DNA from: Pseudarthrobacter sp. W1I19
GTDB lineage: Bacteria > Actinomycetota > Actinomycetes > Actinomycetales > Micrococcaceae
Length of the DNA: 64,000 nucleotides
Assembly: GCF_030817835.1 (NCBI RefSeq)
Contig: NZ_JAUSZR010000001.1
Location: 1,116,001-1,180,000 of the forward strand
Direction of reading: 5' to 3'
Shown here: positions 49,919 through 58,181 of the stretch, in pieces
Layout of the letters: each line of letters starts with the position of its first letter
How positions within the stretch are numbered: position 1 is the stretch's first letter
Notes under the pieces: generated by a model
Told to the model about the DNA's origin: nothing
Databases searched by the model: none
The model's input: only the letters and a program-made list of their open reading frames with translations
Program-made: the position numbers and the translations under genes

Positions 49919-51229
49919 TTGCTTAGCGCATTTGGCCGGGCCTTTCGCACGCCTGATCTGCGACGCAAGTTGTTGTTCACGCTGGGAATCATCACCATCT
50001 TCCGCTTGGGCGCATTCATTCCCTCGCCAGGTGTGAACTACCAGAATGTCCAGCAATGCTTGCAGAACGGTCAGACCGCAGGCGGCCTGTACCAGCTCGT
50101 TAACCTGTTCAGCGGCGGCGCGTTGCTCCAGGTGTCCATTTTCGCGCTGGGCATCATGCCGTACATTACGGCCAGCATCATCGTCCAGCTGCTTCGGGTG
50201 GTCATTCCCCGTTTCCAGGAGCTCTACGAAGAGGGCGCCGCGGGCCAGTCCAAACTGACCCAGTACACGCGGTACCTCACTATCGCCCTGGGCCTGCTCA
50301 ACGCCACCACGCTGGTTTCCCTGGCGCGGTCCGGCCAGCTCCTGCCCGGCTGTGCACTGCCGATCATTCCTGATGACAGCGTGATCACCACCATCCTGAT
50401 CATCATCACCCTGACAGCCGGCACCGGCCTGATCATGTGGATGGGCGAGCTCGTCACCGAGAAGGGTGTGGGCAACGGTATGTCCCTGCTCATCTTCACC
50501 TCGATCGCAGCCCAGTTCCCCACCTCGCTGGGCGCCATCTGGACCTCGCAGGGCCCGGGAACCTTCTTCATTGTCCTGGCCGTAGGCCTGCTGACGGTGG
50601 CCCTGGTGGTGTTCGTTGAGCAGTCGCAGCGCCGGATTCCGGTGCAGTATGCCAAGCGGATGATCGGCCGCCGCACCGTGGGAGGTACCAGCACGTACAT
50701 CCCCATCAAGGTCAACATGGCCGGCGTTATCCCCGTTATTTTTGCTTCCTCCATGCTTTACCTGCCTGGACTGATTTCCCAGTTCAACCAGCCAAAGCCG
50801 GGCGAGCAGCTCCAGCCGTGGGTCGAATGGATCAACAACAACCTGACCCGCGGCGACCACCCGATCTACATGGCGATCTATTTCGTCCTGATCGTGTTCT
50901 TTACCTACTTCTACGTCGCGATCACCTTCAACCCTGAAGAGGTCTCGGACAACATGAAGAAGTACGGCGGCTTCATTCCAGGTATCCGCGCCGGTAAACC
51001 GACCGCTGACTACCTGCAGTACGTGCTCTCCCGGATCACGCTGCCCGGTGCCCTCTACCTGGGCTTCGTGGCACTGATTCCGCTGGTGGCACTGGTACTG
51101 ATCAACGCAAACCAGAACTTCCCGTTCGGTGGCACCTCGATCCTGATCATGGTGGGCGTTGGCCTGGAGACCGTCAAGCAGATTGATGCGCAGCTACAAC
51201 AACGTCACTACGAAGGGCTTTTGCGATGA
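49919..51229 (+). CDS. secY: Preprotein translocase subunit SecY
   Basis: 436 residues from the TTG at 49919, chosen for AGGAGG 4 bases upstream and the family N-terminus LSAFGRAFRTPDLRRKLLFT; a longer in-frame ORF adds 19 unlikely residues. Ten TM helices; plug and pore regions include LVNLFSGGALLQVSIFALGI and PYITASIIVQLL. The stop overlaps adk by four bases. Confidence 0.98.
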   Translation: MLSAFGRAFRTPDLRRKLLFTLGIITIFRLGAFIPSPGVNYQNVQQCLQNGQTAGGLYQLVNLFSGGALLQVSIFALGIMPYITASIIVQLLRVVIPRFQELYEEGAAGQSKLTQYTRYLTIALGLLNATTLVSLARSGQLLPGCALPIIPDDSVITTILIIITLTAGTGLIMWMGELVTEKGVGNGMSLLIFTSIAAQFPTSLGAIWTSQGPGTFFIVLAVGLLTVALVVFVEQSQRRIPVQYAKRMIGRRTVGGTSTYIPIKVNMAGVIPVIFASSMLYLPGLISQFNQPKPGEQLQPWVEWINNNLTRGDHPIYMAIYFVLIVFFTYFYVAITFNPEEVSDNMKKYGGFIPGIRAGKPTADYLQYVLSRITLPGALYLGFVALIPLVALVLINANQNFPFGGTSILIMVGVGLETVKQIDAQLQQRHYEGLLR

Positions 51230-51804
51230 CGAGAATGCTGATTATTGGACCTCCCGGTTCCGGAAAAGGAACGCAGGCGGAGCGGATTTCAGAGCGCCTC
51301 GGCGTTGTGGCCATCTCCACCGGCGACATCTTCCGTGCAAACGTGAAGGGCGAAACACCGCTTGGCATCGAAGCCAAGAAGTACATGGACAACGGGGACT
51401 TCGTTCCGGACAGTGTCACCAACAAGATGGTGCGTGACCGCCTGAGCGAGTCCGACGTCGAAAACGGCTTCCTGCTGGACGGTTACCCGCGCACCACGGC
51501 GCAGGTTGACTACCTCGACGAGATTCTCGCCAAAGGCGACGAGAAGCTCGACGTCGTCCTGCAGCTGACTGCCGACGACGAGGAACTGGTCCACCGGCTC
51601 CTGGGCCGGGCCAAGGAAACGGGCCGGAGCGACGACAACGAAGCCGTCATCCGCCACCGCCTTGACCTGTACCACGAGCAGACCGAGGCAGTGGTGGCCA
51701 AGTACGCCGAGCGCGGCATCCTCACCCAGGTGGACGGCATTGGGCCGATCGACGAAGTGACGGACCGCGTGATGCAGGCCATTAAGACCGCACAGGCGGC
51801 CTGA
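51226..51804 (+). CDS. adk: Adenylate kinase
   Basis: 192 residues. Walker A IIGPPGSGKGTQAERI, NMP-binding AISTGDIFRANVKGETPLGI, DGYPRT, and a short LID (GRAKETGRSDDNEAVIRHRL) without the zinc cysteines, as in the short actinobacterial type. Interconverts ATP+AMP and 2 ADP. Start overlaps the secY stop (ATGA). Confidence 0.98.
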   Translation: MTRMLIIGPPGSGKGTQAERISERLGVVAISTGDIFRANVKGETPLGIEAKKYMDNGDFVPDSVTNKMVRDRLSESDVENGFLLDGYPRTTAQVDYLDEILAKGDEKLDVVLQLTADDEELVHRLLGRAKETGRSDDNEAVIRHRLDLYHEQTEAVVAKYAERGILTQVDGIGPIDEVTDRVMQAIKTAQAA

Positions 51805-51821
51805 TCCAGGCAAGTTTTTCC

Positions 51822-51852
51822 GAGGCTCCTCCCGGTACACGGGAGGAGCCTC
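51822..51852 (+). other. Perfect hairpin between adk and map
   Basis: 13-base arms GAGGCTCCTCCCG / CGGGAGGAGCCTC with a 5-base loop, preceded by TTTTT rather than followed by it. Ends 21 bases before map; may reduce read-through into map or protect mRNA. Confidence 0.6.
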
Positions 51853-51873
51853 AGCCATTTGAAAGGAAGCACC

Positions 51874-52701
51874 ATGGCCTTTGGCCAGCCCCGCATCGAA
51901 TACAAAACCAACGCCCAGATGCGCACCATGCATGAGGCAGGCCTGGTCCTGAGCCGTGCCCTGGATGCCGCTGTTGCAGCCGCCGTCCCGGGCGTCACCA
52001 CCAAGCACCTGGACGACGTCTTCGCCGCTGTGCTGAACGAGGCCGGCGCCAAGTCCAACTTCCTCGGCTACCACGGGTTCCCGGCCACCATCTGCACCTC
52101 CGTCAACGAGGAAGTAGTCCACGGCATCCCCGGCAGCCGGGTCCTGAACGACGGCGACATCATCTCGATTGACGGCGGTGCTATCGTAAACGGCTGGCAC
52201 TCCGACTCAGCCCGGACAGTCATCGTGGGCACCGCCGACCCCGAGGACCAGCGGCTTTCGGACGTGACCCATGCAGCCCTGTGGCGGGGGATCGCCGCGC
52301 TGGCCACCGGTAAGCATGTGGGCGATATCGGTGCCGCCATCGACGACTACGTATCCTCCGTGCCCGGCAAGCCCCTGGGCATCCTCGAGGACTACGTGGG
52401 CCACGGCATTGGCTCCGAAATGCACATGGCGCCGGACGTCCTGAACTACCGCACCAGCCACCGCGGGCCCAAGATCCGGCCGGGCCTCTGCCTGGCGATC
52501 GAGCCCATGCTGGTCCGCGGCGGCATCGACACCGCCGTGCTGGAGGACGACTGGACCGTCATCACCACCGACGGCGCCCGCTCCTGCCAGTGGGAGCATT
52601 CCGTGGCAGTCCACGAAAAGGGCATCTGGGTGCTTTCCGCGCCCGACGGCGGTGCGGAGCACCTGGTGCCCCTCGGCGTCACCCCGGTGCCGATCCCGTA
52701 G
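51874..52701 (+). CDS. map: Methionine aminopeptidase, type I
   Basis: 275 residues from the ATG at 51874 (GAAAGGA upstream; the in-frame TTG at 51859 rejected). Metal ligands and substrate residues visible: HGFPATICTSVNEEVVHGIP, SIDGGAIVNGWHSDSARTVI (two Asp), GHGIGSEMHMAPDV (His), AIEPMLVRGG (Glu), and a final Glu in WEHSVAVHEKG. Removes the N-terminal Met from nascent proteins. In the secY-adk-map operon. Confidence 0.97.
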   Translation: MAFGQPRIEYKTNAQMRTMHEAGLVLSRALDAAVAAAVPGVTTKHLDDVFAAVLNEAGAKSNFLGYHGFPATICTSVNEEVVHGIPGSRVLNDGDIISIDGGAIVNGWHSDSARTVIVGTADPEDQRLSDVTHAALWRGIAALATGKHVGDIGAAIDDYVSSVPGKPLGILEDYVGHGIGSEMHMAPDVLNYRTSHRGPKIRPGLCLAIEPMLVRGGIDTAVLEDDWTVITTDGARSCQWEHSVAVHEKGIWVLSAPDGGAEHLVPLGVTPVPIP

Positions 52702-52707
52702 GTTCGC

Positions 52708-52760
52708 GGTGATTGAGCTTGTCGAAATCCCGTCACAGGTTTCGACAGGCTCAACCACCG
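52708..52760. repeat. REP-like elements, family A, inverted pair
   Basis: GGTGATTGAGCTTGTCGAAAT followed 7-10 bases later by the reverse-complement version AGGTTTCGACAGGCTCAACC. Forms a hairpin between map and the peptidase gene. Confidence 0.85.
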
Positions 52761-52771
52761 GGCACGGCAGA

Positions 52772-53776
52772 ATGGGGGCCATGGGAGCAATCACCGACGT
52801 GCCCGGGATCAGGGTTGGCCACGTACAGAAAACCGACGACGGCTGGCTGAGCGGGGTAACCGTGATCCTGCCGCCGCCGGGCACCATCGGATCAGTTGAC
52901 GTGCAGGGCGGCGGGCCGGCCACCCACGAAACGGACGCGCTCGATCCCACCACCTTGGTCAGCGCTGTTGATGCCGTGGTCCTTACCGGCGGGAGCGCCT
53001 ATGGGCTGGCTTCGGCAACGGGCGCCCAGCTGTGGTGCGAGGAGAACGGCCGCGGTTTCGCGGTCCCCGGGGGAGTAGTGCCCATCGTCCCTGCGGCCGC
53101 GATTTTTGACCTGGGCCGCGGCGGCGACTTTGCGCGACGCCCGACGCCGGACATGGGCTACGCGGCAACCGCCGCTGCTGCCGCCGAGAAGGACGGGCAC
53201 GACGTCGGACGCGGCAACGTGGGCGCCGGCACCGGAGCAGTCATCGCCCGGACATACAAAGGCGGGGTAGGTACGGCATCGGTCACGCTCGATAACGGCG
53301 TGGTGGTCGGGGCAATCGCCATAGTCAACGCGCTTGGGCTCCCGTTCGGCACGACGACCCGGCAGGCGGAGCCCGGCAGCGTGCGTCTAAGCGAGGAACG
53401 AGCGAGCACGCCGAGGGCTTCGGCTGGTGGGGCGGAACCCAGCCGCGGCGCCCCGCTAAACACCACGCTCATCGTCGTCGCCACCAATGCCGTTCTGGAT
53501 GTGGCCGAGTGCAAGCGGACTGCTTCTGCTTCGCATGCCGGGATTGCCCGGGCACTAAATCCCTCACACACCCTTGGTGATGGGGACACAGTGTTTTGTT
53601 TGGCGACCGGTGAGGTGGCACTCGATCGCTCGGACGAAGCTGCCCGGCAGATCAGCCTCATAACGCTGCAAAGTGCGGCAGCCGACGTCGTCCGTTTGGC
53701 CATCCTCGATGGCGTGGCCAGCGCCCGGGCCGTGAGCACCCCGGCGGGGGATTATGGTGTGTACGGCACCCGGTAG
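52772..53776 (+). CDS. P1-family (DmpA/NylC-type) Ntn-hydrolase peptidase
   Basis: 334 residues. N-terminal Ntn fold block ITDVPGIRVGHVQKTDDGWL, GGSAYGLASATGAQLWCEEN, GRGNVGAGTGAVIARTYKGG; the predicted self-cleavage site is Asn230-Thr231 in RGAPLNTTLIVVATNA, giving a Thr nucleophile. Members cleave N-terminal D-amino or beta-peptide bonds or nylon oligomers; the substrate here is unknown. The segment RLSEERASTPRASAGGAEP just before the site looks like an inserted low-complexity linker. Start is ATG 52772 or 52781; neither has a strong site. Confidence 0.9.
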   Translation: MGAMGAITDVPGIRVGHVQKTDDGWLSGVTVILPPPGTIGSVDVQGGGPATHETDALDPTTLVSAVDAVVLTGGSAYGLASATGAQLWCEENGRGFAVPGGVVPIVPAAAIFDLGRGGDFARRPTPDMGYAATAAAAAEKDGHDVGRGNVGAGTGAVIARTYKGGVGTASVTLDNGVVVGAIAIVNALGLPFGTTTRQAEPGSVRLSEERASTPRASAGGAEPSRGAPLNTTLIVVATNAVLDVAECKRTASASHAGIARALNPSHTLGDGDTVFCLATGEVALDRSDEAARQISLITLQSAAADVVRLAILDGVASARAVSTPAGDYGVYGTR

Positions 53777-53791
53777 GTTACTATGGCCGAT

Positions 53792-53820
53792 TTAACTTTT
53801 ACGGCGATACAGAGTAGTGT
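53792..53820 (+). promoter_or_regulatory. infA promoter
   Basis: TTAACT, 17-base spacer, TAGTGT; leader of about 122 bases to infA. Confidence 0.6.
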
Positions 53821-53948
53821 TGTTTGTTGGTTGTCTGGACTGCCACGCCCTTTTGGGGCCTGAAGCTGACAATCGATCCAACAAAAACGTTCGTGGTCAT
53901 GCCCGGTGCAATCCGGCGGGACTGCGGCAACAACAGTTAGCGGAGGGT

Positions 53949-54170
53949 ATGGCCAAGAAGGACGGGGTCATTGAGATCGAAGGCGTTGTGACTGAGGCGT
54001 TGCCTAACGCGATGTTTCGTGTTGAGCTCACCAACAAGCACATCGTACTGGCACACATCTCTGGAAAGATGCGTCAGCACTACATCAGGATTCTCCCTGA
54101 GGACCGCGTAGTGGTGGAGCTGAGCCCGTACGACCTCACCCGTGGTCGTATCGTCTACCGCTACAAGTAA
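53949..54170 (+). CDS. infA: Translation initiation factor IF-1
   Basis: 73 residues from the ATG at 53949 (GCGGAGGG upstream), the exact family length; a longer in-frame ORF is rejected. OB-fold: [20 protein letters not shown] and [20 protein letters not shown]. Occupies the A site during initiation. Confidence 0.99.
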   Translation: MAKKDGVIEIEGVVTEALPNAMFRVELTNKHIVLAHISGKMRQHYIRILPEDRVVVELSPYDLTRGRIVYRYK

Positions 54171-54240
54171 ATTGCTGGGCGGCCTCAGTGCGAACTGAAT
54201 GCCGCTCCAGTTGACCAACTGTTACACGCAAAGGAATGCC

Positions 54241-54354
54241 ATGAAGGTCAAGCCGAGCGTCAAGCAGATCTGCGAAAAGTGCAAAGTGATCCGCCGTAAT
54301 GGCCGGGTCATGGTGATCTGCGAGAACCCGCGCCACAAGCAGCGCCAGGGCTAA
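54241..54354 (+). CDS. rpmJ: 50S ribosomal protein L36 (zinc-type)
   Basis: 37 residues, [20 protein letters not shown] and the rest. Zinc ligands Cys11, Cys14, Cys27 and His32 are present, so this is the Cys-containing (zinc-binding) form. AAAGGAA site 7 bases upstream. Between infA and rpsM, the usual order. Confidence 0.97.
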   Translation: MKVKPSVKQICEKCKVIRRNGRVMVICENPRHKQRQG

Positions 54355-54528
54355 TTCCCTTCACCGGGAATTCCTGGGTTGCTAACCCACGCAAGTAAAT
54401 AAAGGCAGCACAAGCTGATCTGGGACGTATGGAGCCCGGACAGCTAACCCCCGGTCGGAGGCTGGGGCCGCATGGAACATGCGGGTGTACTGCCTACGAC
54501 CTCCGGTTTATCAAGGAGTACTGCCACT

Positions 54529-54903
54529 ATGGCTCGTCTCGCTGGCGTAGACATTCCCCGCGAAAAGCGGCTGGAAATTGCGCTTACTTACATCTACGGC
54601 GTGGGCAAGACCCGTGCACACGAAACCCTGGCTGCCACTGGCATCAGCGCTGACGTTCGCGTCAAGGACCTGACTGATGCCCAGCTGGTTGAGCTGCGTG
54701 ACTACATTGAAGGCAACTACAAGGTTGAGGGTGACCTTCGCCGCGAAGTAGCAGCAGATATCCGCCGCAAGGTTGAGATCGGCAGCTACGAAGGCCTGCG
54801 CCACCGCAAGGGCCTGCCCGTACGCGGACAGCGTACGAAGACCAACGCCCGTACCCGCAAGGGCCCGAAGCGCACCGTCGCCGGCAAGAAGAAGGCACGC
54901 TAA
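54529..54903 (+). CDS. rpsM: 30S ribosomal protein S13
   Basis: 124 residues from the ATG at 54529; a 19-residue longer ORF is rejected because the family starts [26 protein letters not shown] upstream. The C-terminal [20 protein letters not shown] contacts tRNA. Confidence 0.99.
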   Translation: MARLAGVDIPREKRLEIALTYIYGVGKTRAHETLAATGISADVRVKDLTDAQLVELRDYIEGNYKVEGDLRREVAADIRRKVEIGSYEGLRHRKGLPVRGQRTKTNARTRKGPKRTVAGKKKAR

Positions 54904-54971
54904 ACCTCATTCGCCTCACGGCAATGAGGGAAGCGATCGCTTTCCCCCAATAACTTTCTGTAGGAGAAATA

Positions 54972-55373
54972 ATGCCCCCGAAGACTCGTGGCGCGGTTCG
55001 CAAGCCGCGTAAGAAGGACAAGAAGAATATCGCGCTTGGCCAGGCGCACATCAAGAGCACGTTTAACAACACCATCGTTTCCATCACGGATCCGTCGGGC
55101 GCTGTTATCTCTTGGGCTTCCTCAGGTGAGGTTGGCTTCAAGGGCTCGCGTAAGTCCACCCCGTTCGCTGCCCAGATGGCTGCCGAGGCTGCTGCAAAGC
55201 GCGCCCAGGAGCACGGCATGCGCAAGGTTGACGTTTTCGTGAAGGGCCCCGGCTCGGGACGCGAAACCGCGATCCGTTCGCTGCAGGCTGCCGGCCTCGA
55301 GGTTGGCTCCATCCAGGACGTCACCCCCGCCGCCCACAACGGCTGCCGTCCGCCGAAGCGCCGCCGCGTCTAA
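54972..55373 (+). CDS. rpsK: 30S ribosomal protein S11
   Basis: 133 residues. [20 protein letters not shown] and the C-terminal [26 protein letters not shown] site. rpoA follows after 131 bases without the rpsD that often lies here. Confidence 0.99.
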   Translation: MPPKTRGAVRKPRKKDKKNIALGQAHIKSTFNNTIVSITDPSGAVISWASSGEVGFKGSRKSTPFAAQMAAEAAAKRAQEHGMRKVDVFVKGPGSGRETAIRSLQAAGLEVGSIQDVTPAAHNGCRPPKRRRV

Positions 55374-55504
55374 GGCTTCCAGCGCCGCTTGAGCTTGCCC
55401 GGACCATCGATGGCCCGGGCAAGCCCAGCGCGTTAAGTCTTCAGACCGAATTTCCACCACCTGTGTTGCGTCATATAGCGGATGCTCGCCGAAAGGAAAC
55501 CTAA

Positions 55505-56515
55505 GTGCTCATTGCACAGCGCCCCACCCTCTCCGAAGAGGTAGTCTCCGAAAACCGTTCGCGTTTCATTATTGAACCGTTGGAACCGGGCTTCGGCTAC
55601 ACCCTCGGAAACTCCCTCCGCCGTACCCTGCTCTCCTCCATCCCCGGCGCTGCTGTAACCAGCATCCGGATCGATGGCGTGCTGCACGAGTTCACCACGG
55701 TTCCGGGTGTCAAGGAAGATGTCACTGAGATCATCCTGAACATCAAGAGCCTGTCGGTTTCCTCCGAGCACGATGAGCCGGTTGTTGCTTACCTGCGCAA
55801 GCAGGGCCCCGGAGTCGTCACCGCCGCGGACATCGCTCCGCCGGCCGGCGTCGAATTCCACAACCCGGATCTGCACATCGCCACGCTGAACTCGAAGGGA
55901 AAGTTCGAACTCGAACTGACCATCGAGCGCGGCCGCGGCTACGTTTCGGCAGCTCAGAACAAGTCCGGCGACGCAGAGATCGGCCGTATCCCGGTCGACT
56001 CCATCTACTCGCCGGTGCTGAAGGTTACTTTCCGCGTGGAAGCAACCCGTGTTGAGCAGCGCACCGACTTCGACAAGCTGATTGTCGACGTCGAGACCAA
56101 GCAGGCCATCGCCCCGCGCGATGCTGTTGCTTCCGCAGGCACCACCCTGGTGGAGCTCTTCGGTCTGGCACGTGAGCTGAACACCGCAGCTGAAGGTATC
56201 GAGATCGGCCCGTCGCCCACCGACGCTGCCCTGGCAGCCGACATGGCACTGCCGATCGAGGATCTGGACCTCACCGTCCGTTCCTACAACTGCCTCAAGC
56301 GTGAGGGCATCCACACCGTGGGTGAACTCGTTGCCCGCTCCGAGGCTGACCTGATGGACATCCGCAACTTCGGTGCCAAGTCCATTGACGAGGTCAAGGC
56401 AAAGCTGGTTGAACTGGGCCTGTCCCTCAAGGACTCGCCTCCCGGTTTTGACCTCGCAGCACGCGCCGCAGCAATCGAAGAGGACGACGCCGCCTTCGGC
56501 GACGACGAACTCTAA
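55505..56515 (+). CDS. rpoA: RNA polymerase subunit alpha
   Basis: 336 residues, GTG start after AAAGGAAA. N-terminal assembly domain with [21 protein letters not shown]-terminal domain with [20 protein letters not shown] and [20 protein letters not shown] for UP-element and activator contacts. Ends with an acidic tail. Confidence 0.99.
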
Positions 56516-56586
56516 ACCAGACCTTGGCCGGCGGGCAGGCACCATGGTGTGCAGGGCCCACGGCTTCCATTTGAGGAGAAACAATT

Positions 56587-57183
56587 ATGCCTACCCCCAC
56601 TAAGGGTCCGCGCCTCGGAGGCGGCCCGGCTCACGAGCGCCTCATGCTCGCGAACCTGGCAGCATCCCTGTTCGAGCACAAGCGGATCACCACCACGGTG
56701 ACCAAGGCCAAGCGCCTGAAGCCGTACGCAGAGCGCCTGGTGACCTTCGCCAAGCGTGGCGACCTCGCTTCCCGCCGCCGCGTGCTCGGCCTGATCAGCA
56801 ACAAGGGCGTCGTCCACGAGCTGTTCACCGACATTGCCCAGGCAGTGGAGAACCGCGACGGCGGCTACACCCGCATCACCAAGATCGGCAACCGCAAGGG
56901 CGACAACGCTCCCATGGCTGTCATCGAACTGGTTCTCGAGCCCGTTTCCGCCAAGCAGGCTGTTGTAGCTGAGGCTACCGCGGCTGCCAAGCGCGATGCA
57001 GAGAAGGCTGCCCCGGCCGCCGAGGAAGCTCCCGAGGCTGAGGTCGTCGAGACTCCTGCTGCTGATGAAGCTCCGGAGGCTCCCGCCGCTGAAGAAGCTG
57101 CAACCGAAGAGGCTGCTACCGAAGAGGCTCCGGCCGCTGAGGAAGCTGAAGCTCCGGCAGCCGAAGAGAAGGACGCGAAGTAA
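56587..57183 (+). CDS. rplQ: 50S ribosomal protein L17 with long acidic tail
   Basis: 198 residues; E. coli has 127. The core [20 protein letters not shown] through [20 protein letters not shown] is followed by about 70 residues of Ala/Glu/Pro repeats ([38 protein letters not shown]). The GAGGAG ribosome site is strong. The terminator lies 48 bases past the stop, inside the 5' end of truA. Confidence 0.98.
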   Translation: MPTPTKGPRLGGGPAHERLMLANLAASLFEHKRITTTVTKAKRLKPYAERLVTFAKRGDLASRRRVLGLISNKGVVHELFTDIAQAVENRDGGYTRITKIGNRKGDNAPMAVIELVLEPVSAKQAVVAEATAAAKRDAEKAAPAAEEAPEAEVVETPAADEAPEAPAAEEAATEEAATEEAPAAEEAEAPAAEEKDAK

Positions 57184-57202
57184 TTCGCTGATTTTCTTCG
57201 CA

Positions 57203-57218
57203 TAGACTTGAGTCTATG
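57203..57218 (+). promoter_or_regulatory. truA -10 hexamer and dyad
   Basis: TAGACT (57203-57208) within the perfect dyad CATAGACT-TG-AGTCTATG (57201-57218). The end of the hexamer is 7 bases before the truA ATG, the spacing of leaderless actinobacterial transcripts. No clear -35. Confidence 0.5.
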
Positions 57219-58109
57219 AACGACCAAAAACCCGCGGCCCCCGTATTGGGGGGCGGCGGGTTTTTGCGTGTCCGGCTGGATTTGTCGTACGACGGCGGCC
57301 CCTTCAGCGGGTGGGCCCTGCAGCCGGGCCTGCGGACCGTCCAGGGCGCCCTCGAAGAGGCCCTGCAGCTGCTGGTCCGGCGCCCGGTCCGCGTGACGGT
57401 TGCCGGACGCACCGATGCCGGCGTGCATGCCCGGGGCCAGGTGGTCCACCTGGACCTCACCGAAGCCGAGTGGCAGGGACTGCCGCGCGGGCACGAACTG
57501 GATCCCGCCGTCGCCATGCTCCGAAGGATCCGCGGCGCCCTCAGCCGCATCCTCGGCGACCTGACCGGGGCAGTCGAGGTGCACCGCATCTCGCTGGCGC
57601 CGGAAGGTTTTGATGCCCGGTTTTCGGCGCTCTGGCGGCGGTACAGCTACCGCATCGCGGACGGGCCTGCGCTCTGGGATCCGCTGGGCCGGTACTCCAC
57701 CCTGTGGCACAAAAACCCGCTGGACGTCTCCCTGCTGAACGAGGGCGCCTCGAAGCTGCTGGGGCTGCAGAACTTCCTGTCCTTCTGCAAGCCGCGCGAA
57801 GGTGCCACCACCATCCGGGAGCTGCAGCGTTTTGAATTCGCACGGGGGGAAGATAGTGTCATTGTGGCCACCGTCCAAGCGGACGCCTTCTGCCACAACA
57901 TGGTGCGCGCCCTGATCGGCTCCGCCCTGTACGTGGGCGAGGGTGTGGAGGAACCGGGCTGGTTGCATGAGCGGTTGCTCGCGCAGAAACGCGACGCCAA
58001 GTCCGTGCTGGCGGCGCCCCACCCGCTGGTGCTTGAGGAAGTGGCTTACCCGTCCAACGACGAACTCCTGGCCCGCGCAGAACTCACCCGGGCGCTGCGG
58101 GAGTACTAG
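57216..58109 (+). CDS. truA: tRNA pseudouridine synthase A
   Basis: 297 residues from the ATG at 57216. Makes pseudouridine 38-40 in tRNA. SYDGGPFSGWALQPGLRTVQ, catalytic Asp67 in AGRTDAGVHARGQ, RYSYRIADGPALWDP and AFCHNMVRALIGSAL. The first ~16 residues (Gly-rich, no family match) are encoded by an intrinsic terminator hairpin; an alternative TTG at 57264 gives LRVRLDLSYDG, nearer the family N-terminus. So the start is uncertain. Confidence 0.95.
   Translation: MNDQKPAAPVLGGGGFLRVRLDLSYDGGPFSGWALQPGLRTVQGALEEALQLLVRRPVRVTVAGRTDAGVHARGQVVHLDLTEAEWQGLPRGHELDPAVAMLRRIRGALSRILGDLTGAVEVHRISLAPEGFDARFSALWRRYSYRIADGPALWDPLGRYSTLWHKNPLDVSLLNEGASKLLGLQNFLSFCKPREGATTIRELQRFEFARGEDSVIVATVQADAFCHNMVRALIGSALYVGEGVEEPGWLHERLLAQKRDAKSVLAAPHPLVLEEVAYPSNDELLARAELTRALREY
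57231..57265 (+). terminator. Intrinsic terminator after rplQ, inside the truA 5' end
   Basis: CCCGCGGCCCCC / GGGGGGCGGCGGG (one mismatch) with loop GTATT and TTTTT at 57261-57265. Serves the infA-rplQ transcript but overlaps truA codons 6-17. Confidence 0.88.
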
Positions 58110-58181
58110 AACGCCGGTGGTTGAGCCTGTCGAAACCCGAGCTCAATCACCGGTGGTTCAGCTTGTCGAAACCTAGAACGC
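58106..58181. repeat. REP-like elements, family A, tandem pair flanked by a 9-base direct repeat
   Basis: Two direct copies: 58114-58138 (CCGGTGGTTGAGCCTGTCG and on) and 58150-58174 (CCGGTGGTTCAGCTTGTCG and on). The 9-base CTAGAACGC occurs at 58106-58114 and again at 58173-58181, bracketing a 58-base insert. The first copy contains the truA stop, the second the stop of the convergent kinase gene. Confidence 0.85.
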
